Positions 59,617 through 64,000 of a stretch of 64,000 bases of DNA are shown here, in pieces. The notes under the pieces are model-generated. The model made no database searches and had not been told where the DNA came from. It saw only the letters and a program-made list of their open reading frames with translations. This DNA is from Betaproteobacteria bacterium (lineage in GTDB: Bacteria; Pseudomonadota; Gammaproteobacteria; Burkholderiales; Burkholderiaceae_C), in assembly GCA_016868355.1 (NCBI GenBank), contig VGHB01000008.1, positions 1-64,000 on the forward strand, read 5' to 3'. The position numbers and the translations under genes were made by a program. Position 1 is the stretch's first letter. Every line of letters begins with the position of its first letter.

Positions 59617-60945
59617 ATGACCCAACAAAACTGGTTTCCCCACCACGCACTGAAGCCTGGCGTACAAACGCGTGAAGTTTGGGGTTGGGCCCTGTACGAC
59701 TTTGCCAACTCGGGCTTCACCACCGTGGTGATCACCGCGGTCTTTAATGCCTACTTCGTAGGGGTGGTGGCCGGTGGGGCGGATTGGGCCACCCTGGCCT
59801 GGACCTTGGCCCTTGGGTTTTCCAGCGCGTTGGTGATGGCCACCATGCCGGCCTTGGGCGCCCACACCGATCGCAGGCGCAACAAAAAGCGCTGGCTTCT
59901 GGTCTCCACTGTCGGTTGCATCGGGGCCACCTTGGCGTTGGCTTTTTGTGGCCCGGGCGACTTGTGGCTGGCGACCATCGCTGTGGTTGTGGCCAACCTC
60001 TTATTTTCCTGGGGCGAGTCCCTGATCGCCTCGTTTCTGCCTGAACTGGCCAAGCCCGAGGCTTTGGGCCGCGTCTCAGGTTGGGGATGGAGCCTGGGCT
60101 ATTTGGGCGGCATGCTCGCCCTGGGGCTGAGCCTGGCGTATGTGCTGTCGGCGCAGGCGCAGGGTCAAACAGCGGCGCAGTTCGTACCGGTGACGATGGT
60201 CATCACAGCGGCCGTCTTTGCCGTTGCGGCCTGTTTCACCTTCGCATGGCTGCGCGAGCGTGGTGTTGAGCAACCACAGGCATTCGCATCAGGTAGCACG
60301 GCATCGACGGCGACGGTAAACCTGGGCCGGATCGCGGCTGAGCTGCTCAGGTCCAGTGAGCACCGCAGCTTCTTGTGGCTCATGGGGTGCGCCTGCGCTT
60401 ACCAGGCCGGGATCTCGGTGGTGATTGCCTTGGCGGCGGTCTATGCTGAACAAGCCATGGGCTTCAGCCAAACCCAAACCATGGCGTTGATTTTTCTGGT
60501 CAATATTGCAGCGGCCCTGGGTGCGTTCGTCTTCGGCTACTTCCAAGATCGAGTGGGTCACGGCCGTGCTTTGTCGCTGACCCTGTGGGGCTGGATTGGC
60601 ATGACGGTCTTGGCGGTTGCGGCTCAGGGGCCGGCGCTGTTTTGGGCGGCCGCGGTGTTGGCGGGGCTTTGCATGGGTTCAAGCCAATCGGCGGGCCGCG
60701 CCATGGCCGGTCTGTTGGCGCCGGCCGACCGTGTGGCGGAGTTCTACGGCTTGTGGACCTTCGCAACGAGGCTGGCTGCCATCATCGGTCCCATCACTTA
60801 CGGACTGGTCACGTGGTTGACCTCGGGTAACCATCGTCTGGCCATACTCACCACGGGCTTGTTCTTTATTCTAGGCCTGCTGTTGCTGCAACGGGTCCGC
60901 TTGCCCGGGCCACCGGGGGCAATGGCTCCAGAATCTGGGTGCTGA
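59617..60945 (+). CDS. UMF1/Atg22-family MFS transporter
   Basis: 442-aa, 12-span major facilitator of the UMF1 (Atg22-like) group: WGWALYDFANSGFTTVVITAVFNAYF at the start is the family signature, followed by GAHTDRRRNKKRWLL between spans 2 and 3 and GYFQDRVGHGRAL in the second half. Substrates of the bacterial members are mostly unknown. ATG 59617 lies 4 nt after the tRNA-Leu CCA, and its 3' end abuts a decayed murI on the opposite strand. Confidence 0.88.
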   Translation: MTQQNWFPHHALKPGVQTREVWGWALYDFANSGFTTVVITAVFNAYFVGVVAGGADWATLAWTLALGFSSALVMATMPALGAHTDRRRNKKRWLLVSTVGCIGATLALAFCGPGDLWLATIAVVVANLLFSWGESLIASFLPELAKPEALGRVSGWGWSLGYLGGMLALGLSLAYVLSAQAQGQTAAQFVPVTMVITAAVFAVAACFTFAWLRERGVEQPQAFASGSTASTATVNLGRIAAELLRSSEHRSFLWLMGCACAYQAGISVVIALAAVYAEQAMGFSQTQTMALIFLVNIAAALGAFVFGYFQDRVGHGRALSLTLWGWIGMTVLAVAAQGPALFWAAAVLAGLCMGSSQSAGRAMAGLLAPADRVAEFYGLWTFATRLAAIIGPITYGLVTWLTSGNHRLAILTTGLFFILGLLLLQRVRLPGPPGAMAPESGC

Positions 60946-61279
60946 TCGTCCGGTAAAACCAACGCTGTAAAAAGCCTTCGATCGGCTGCGGTGCACCCGT
61001 CGCCCAGAACTCCGCGTCTGGGCGTCGCTCAGGTGAGGCTGGGGAGGTGCCGCTGCTAGGCACCATATCGCTTGCGACAGGCGTTTACCCGCTGTCGGCC
61101 AAGTAGATCGGCTCGGCTTGCGGCAGTTGCTCTTGCAATGCTGGCAAGTCACAGAGCCCACCAACGCCCGAATCGAACACGCCCACACGGGAGGGGCCCA
61201 GTTTTAGACGTGCGTTGACCGAGAGGGCTTCAGGCAGGGACGCGGCCAGACCGCTGGGCATCTTGTGTGAAAATAGCAC
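60946..61279 (-). pseudogene. murI: Glutamate racemase (murI) pseudogene, internal deletion
   Basis: On the minus strand the first part encodes RVGVFDSGVGGL and LQEQLPQAEPIYLADSG, the N-terminal active-site region of glutamate racemase. It then meets TAA (61087-61085). The same frame continues with RRPDAEFWATGAPQP and FLQRWF, which resembles the C-terminal end of Burkholderiales MurI. The ~190 residues between, including the second catalytic Cys, are missing. A functional murI must exist elsewhere. Confidence 0.8.
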
Positions 61280-61405
61280 GATCGTTCGATTTTCTTGGGT
61301 GCCCTCGTTGTTGTCAGGCGTGCGGCTGGGGTCGGCGCATGGGATTAGGGTCGGCCCCTAGAATCGAGGCTTGAATGACATCATTGCCCTACACAGGAGC
61401 CCCCT
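61280..61405 (+). promoter_or_regulatory. Upstream region of etfB
   Basis: Short region between the murI remnant and etfB. AGGAGC at 61395-61400 lies about 6 nt before the etfB ATG and is a good SD. GGGTCGG...(G/T)GGGATTAGGGTCGG short direct repeats are seen around 61330-61356; I cannot place a promoter with confidence. Confidence 0.4.
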
Positions 61406-62158
61406 ATGAAGGTTCTGGTCCCGGTCAAGCGGGTGGTTGATTACAACGTCAAGGTACGGGTCAAGTCCGACGGCTCTGGGGTGGACATCTCCAATGTCAA
61501 GATGAGCATGAACCCGTTTGACGAGATCGCTGTGGAGGAGGCGGTGCGGCTCAGGGAAAAGGGCGTCGTCACTGAGGTGATCGCCGTTTCCTGCGGCGTC
61601 GCGCAGTGCCAGGAGACCCTGAGAACTGCCATGGCCATTGGCGCCGATCGCGGGCTTCTGGTGGAGACCGATGTGGAGCTTCAGCCCCTGGCCGTGGCCA
61701 AGCTGCTCAAGGCGCTGGTTGACCGCGAGCAGCCACAGCTGGTGATTCTGGGCAAACAGGCCATTGACGATGATTGCAACCAGACCGGGCAGATGCTTGC
61801 GGCTCTGGCCCAAATGGCCCAAGCAACCTTTGCATCCAAGGTCGAGGTTTCGCAGGGCAGGGCGCAGGTCACCCGTGAGGTAGACGGAGGCTTGGAAACG
61901 CTGAGCGTAGCCTTGCCGGCGGTGATCACCACCGACTTGCGCCTCAATGAGCCCCGATACGTTACCTTGCCCAACATCATGAAAGCCAAGAAAAAGGCTT
62001 TAGATGTGCTCAAGCCCGCCGATCTGGGCGTCGATGTCGCCCCGCGCATCCGCACCTTAAAGGTATCGGAGCCACCCAAGCGCAGTGCGGGCATCAAGGT
62101 GCCGGACGTGGCCACCTTGGTGTCCAAGTTGAAAAATGACGCCAAAGTGATCGGCTGA
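61406..62158 (+). CDS. etfB: Electron transfer flavoprotein beta subunit
   Basis: 250-aa EtfB, which with EtfA carries electrons from acyl-CoA dehydrogenases to ETF:quinone oxidoreductase. [23 protein letters not shown] at the start, [14 protein letters not shown], and the family signature region [43 protein letters not shown] are clear. First gene of an etfB-etfA-acyl-CoA dehydrogenase operon; etfA follows after 109 nt. Confidence 0.96.
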   Translation: MKVLVPVKRVVDYNVKVRVKSDGSGVDISNVKMSMNPFDEIAVEEAVRLREKGVVTEVIAVSCGVAQCQETLRTAMAIGADRGLLVETDVELQPLAVAKLLKALVDREQPQLVILGKQAIDDDCNQTGQMLAALAQMAQATFASKVEVSQGRAQVTREVDGGLETLSVALPAVITTDLRLNEPRYVTLPNIMKAKKKALDVLKPADLGVDVAPRIRTLKVSEPPKRSAGIKVPDVATLVSKLKNDAKVIG

Positions 62159-62267
62159 ACGGCTGAAGCCCTACCACGCCCCGACGCGTCGTTGAGCTGC
62201 TGGCGCGCTTCGACAGCAGCCTACACAACTCCCCCCAACTTCCACACCGTGAGCACGTGAGACTGAC

Positions 62268-63200
62268 ATGACCACCCTCGTAGTTGCCGAACACGACCAT
62301 GCATCCCTTCGGGGTGCCACCCTCAACACCATCACCGCGGCCTTGACCTGCGGGGGGGGTGTGCATGTGCTGGTGGCAGGAAGTGGCGCTGCTGCTGCCG
62401 CCCAGCAGGCTGCTGAAGTTGCTGGCGTGGCCAAGGTGCTGCATGCCGACGATGCTGCTCTGGCCCATCACTTGGCTGAGACCCTTGCCGACCTGGTGGT
62501 GTCGATTGCTCCGGGCTACACCCATGTGTTGTTTCCCGCAACCGCCAATGGCAAGAATGCCGCGCCTCGGGTGGCCGCTTTGCTGGATGTGGCCCAGATC
62601 AGCGACGTCACCCGTGTGGTGGCGCCCGACACGTTCGAGCGTCCCATCTACGCCGGCAACGCGATTGCAACCGTGCAGTCCGCTGACGCGATCAAGGTCA
62701 TCACGGTGCGAACCACAGGCTTTGATGCGGCTATATCCTCAGGTGGCGCCGCGGCCATTGAGCCTTTGGCTGGTGCGGCTGACAGCGGCAAGAGCGCCTA
62801 CATCGGCAGCGAACTGGCCAAGAGCGATCGACCTGAACTAACGGCTGCCAAGATCATTGTCTCGGGCGGTCGAGCCTTGGGTTCATCGGAAAAGTTCAAT
62901 GAGGTGCTCACGCCCTTGGCGGACAAGCTTGGTGCTGCCTTGGGCGCCAGTCGGGCTGCGGTTGACGCCGGGTACGCTCCAAACGACTGGCAGGTGGGCC
63001 AGACCGGCAAGATCGTCGCGCCGCAGCTGTATGTAGCCTGCGGCGTCAGCGGAGCCATACAACACTTGGCCGGCATGAAGGACTCCAAGGTGATCGTGGC
63101 CATCAACAAAGACCCAGAGGCGCCCATCTTCAGCGTCGCCGACTTCGGTTTGGAGGCCGACCTGTTTGCTGCTGTGCCTGAGCTGGTGAAGTCGCTCTGA
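62268..63200 (+). CDS. etfA: Electron transfer flavoprotein alpha subunit
   Basis: 310-aa EtfA, the FAD-binding partner of EtfB. The C-terminal FAD domain is intact: [56 protein letters not shown] and [24 protein letters not shown]. Starts ATG 62268. A 67-bp gap leads to the acyl-CoA dehydrogenase gene. Confidence 0.96.
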   Translation: MTTLVVAEHDHASLRGATLNTITAALTCGGGVHVLVAGSGAAAAAQQAAEVAGVAKVLHADDAALAHHLAETLADLVVSIAPGYTHVLFPATANGKNAAPRVAALLDVAQISDVTRVVAPDTFERPIYAGNAIATVQSADAIKVITVRTTGFDAAISSGGAAAIEPLAGAADSGKSAYIGSELAKSDRPELTAAKIIVSGGRALGSSEKFNEVLTPLADKLGAALGASRAAVDAGYAPNDWQVGQTGKIVAPQLYVACGVSGAIQHLAGMKDSKVIVAINKDPEAPIFSVADFGLEADLFAAVPELVKSL

Positions 63201-63267
63201 TCCCCGCTCATCGCGGTGCTCCGGCTGAAGTGCACCGCCCGAACACCCGAAACTGGAGAGCCCGCCC

Positions 63268-64000
63268 ATGAGCTATCGCGCCCCCACCAAGGACATGTTG
63301 TTTGCGATGACCGAATTGGCCCACCTGGAAGCGGTGGCCCAGTTACCGGGGTTCGAGGACGCCGGCCCCGACACCGCGGCTGCCGTGTTGGAGGAGTGCG
63401 CCAGGCTCAACGAGGACGTCATAGCGCCCTTGAATTGGGAGGGCGACAAGGCACCTTCTTTCCTAAAGGACGGGCAGGTGACCACATCGGCCGGCTTCAA
63501 GGACGCATTTCGCCAGTTTGCGCAGGGTGGCTGGCAGGGGCTGCAGCATCCCAGCGCCTTCGGGGGGCAGGGTTTGCCCAAGACAATAGGCGCGGCTTGC
63601 GGAGAAATCCTCAACAGTGCCAACCTGAGCTTCGCCTTGTGCCCGCTGTTGACCGACGGAGCCATCGAGGCCCTGCTCACTGCGGGCTCTGAGCAGCAGC
63701 AGGCCACCTACATCCCGAAGATGGTCGACGGCACCTGGACCGGAACCATGAACCTCACCGAGCCACAAGCAGGTTCAGATCTGTCGCTGGTTCGCACCCG
63801 TGCCGAACCCCAGCCTGACGGCAGCTACAAGATCTTCGGCACCAAGATCTACATCACCTACGGTGAGCACGACATGGCCGAAAACATCGTCCACTTGGTG
63901 CTGGCCCGTGTTCAGGGGGCTCCCGAGGGGGTGAAAGGCATTTCCTTGTTCATCGTACCGAAGTATTTGGTGCAGCCCGATGGTTCACTCGGCCAGCGCA
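63268..64000 (+). CDS. Acyl-CoA dehydrogenase (partial, runs off right edge)
   Basis: First ~244 residues of an acyl-CoA dehydrogenase. [20 protein letters not shown] and the N-terminal helical domain are typical of the long (about 600 aa) betaproteobacterial type with an extra N-terminal segment. [21 protein letters not shown] is the substrate/FAD-binding signature, followed by [32 protein letters not shown] lies 8-9 nt before ATG 63268. Encoded with its electron acceptor EtfAB; chain-length specificity cannot be told from the visible part. Confidence 0.93.
   Translation, partial: MSYRAPTKDMLFAMTELAHLEAVAQLPGFEDAGPDTAAAVLEECARLNEDVIAPLNWEGDKAPSFLKDGQVTTSAGFKDAFRQFAQGGWQGLQHPSAFGGQGLPKTIGAACGEILNSANLSFALCPLLTDGAIEALLTAGSEQQQATYIPKMVDGTWTGTMNLTEPQAGSDLSLVRTRAEPQPDGSYKIFGTKIYITYGEHDMAENIVHLVLARVQGAPEGVKGISLFIVPKYLVQPDGSLGQR

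Overview
The window is a nearly complete photosynthesis gene cluster of an anoxygenic phototrophic betaproteobacterium (Burkholderiales, most like the Rubrivivax/Rhodoferax/Limnohabitans/Roseateles group). The evidence is high G+C, a glutamyl-tRNA reductase (C5 pathway) rather than an ALA synthase, a pufBALMC-type reaction-centre operon with a tetraheme PufC, spheroidene-pathway genes including crtA, and bch/puh gene order typical of this group. Only the oxygen-dependent cyclase acsF is present (no bchE), and there are no LH2 pucBA genes here, so the cluster suits an aerobic or facultative phototroph. Genus is inference.

Left flank (1-12.5 kb, accessory). A minus-strand iron-siderophore module (TonB-dependent receptor, ATPase, binding protein, permease) has a Fur-box-like site upstream. 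A cupin protein, a ceramidase-like membrane protein coupled to a signal-less cobalamin/iron-type binding protein, an alpha/beta hydrolase and a DUF6351-like lipoprotein follow. Decayed IS91-type transposase fragments and a roughly 85-bp dispersed repeat lie between them. A GGCAGT hexanucleotide microsatellite sits just outside the cluster.

Photosynthesis cluster (12.6-56.8 kb). (1) bchI-bchD-bchO, minus strand, diverges from (2) hemA-crtE-crtF-bchC-bchX-bchY-bchZ-[41-aa ORF]-pufB-[75-aa ORF]-pufA-pufL-pufM-pufC-crtA-crtD-crtC on the plus strand. (3) bchF-bchN-bchB-bchH-bchL-bchM-lhaA-puhA-puhB-puhC-acsF-puhE-crtI-crtB-[67-aa ORF] runs on the minus strand and converges with crtC. (4) aerR-ppsR-bchG-PucC-family MFS-bchP-tspO runs on the plus strand, divergent from bchF. 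Adjacent genes mostly overlap by ATGA or are separated by a few bases. These genes give ALA entry, Mg insertion, methylation, cyclisation, dark protochlorophyllide and chlorophyllide reduction, C3 modification and esterification of bacteriochlorophyll a. They also supply carotenoids to spheroidenone, the RC-LH1 core and its assembly factors, and the AerR/PpsR regulators. PpsR-type palindromes (YGT-N12-ACA, mostly with an embedded TTGACA) lie at bchI/hemA, bchC, bchF and bchG.

Right flank (56.8-64 kb). Two lipoproteins (one with six PKD-like repeats), a tRNA-Leu(UAA), a UMF1-type MFS transporter, an internally deleted murI pseudogene and an etfB-etfA-acyl-CoA dehydrogenase operon running off the right edge.

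The most unusual item is a 75-residue single-span membrane protein encoded between pufB and pufA. It aligns without gaps to LH1 beta but lacks both conserved histidines, so it could be a non-pigmented PufX-like component of the core complex. Other points are a strongly SD-preceded 41-aa ORF between bchZ and pufB, a large pufA-pufL hairpin, a 373-nt crtD/crtC overlap and a probably leaderless bchF transcript.
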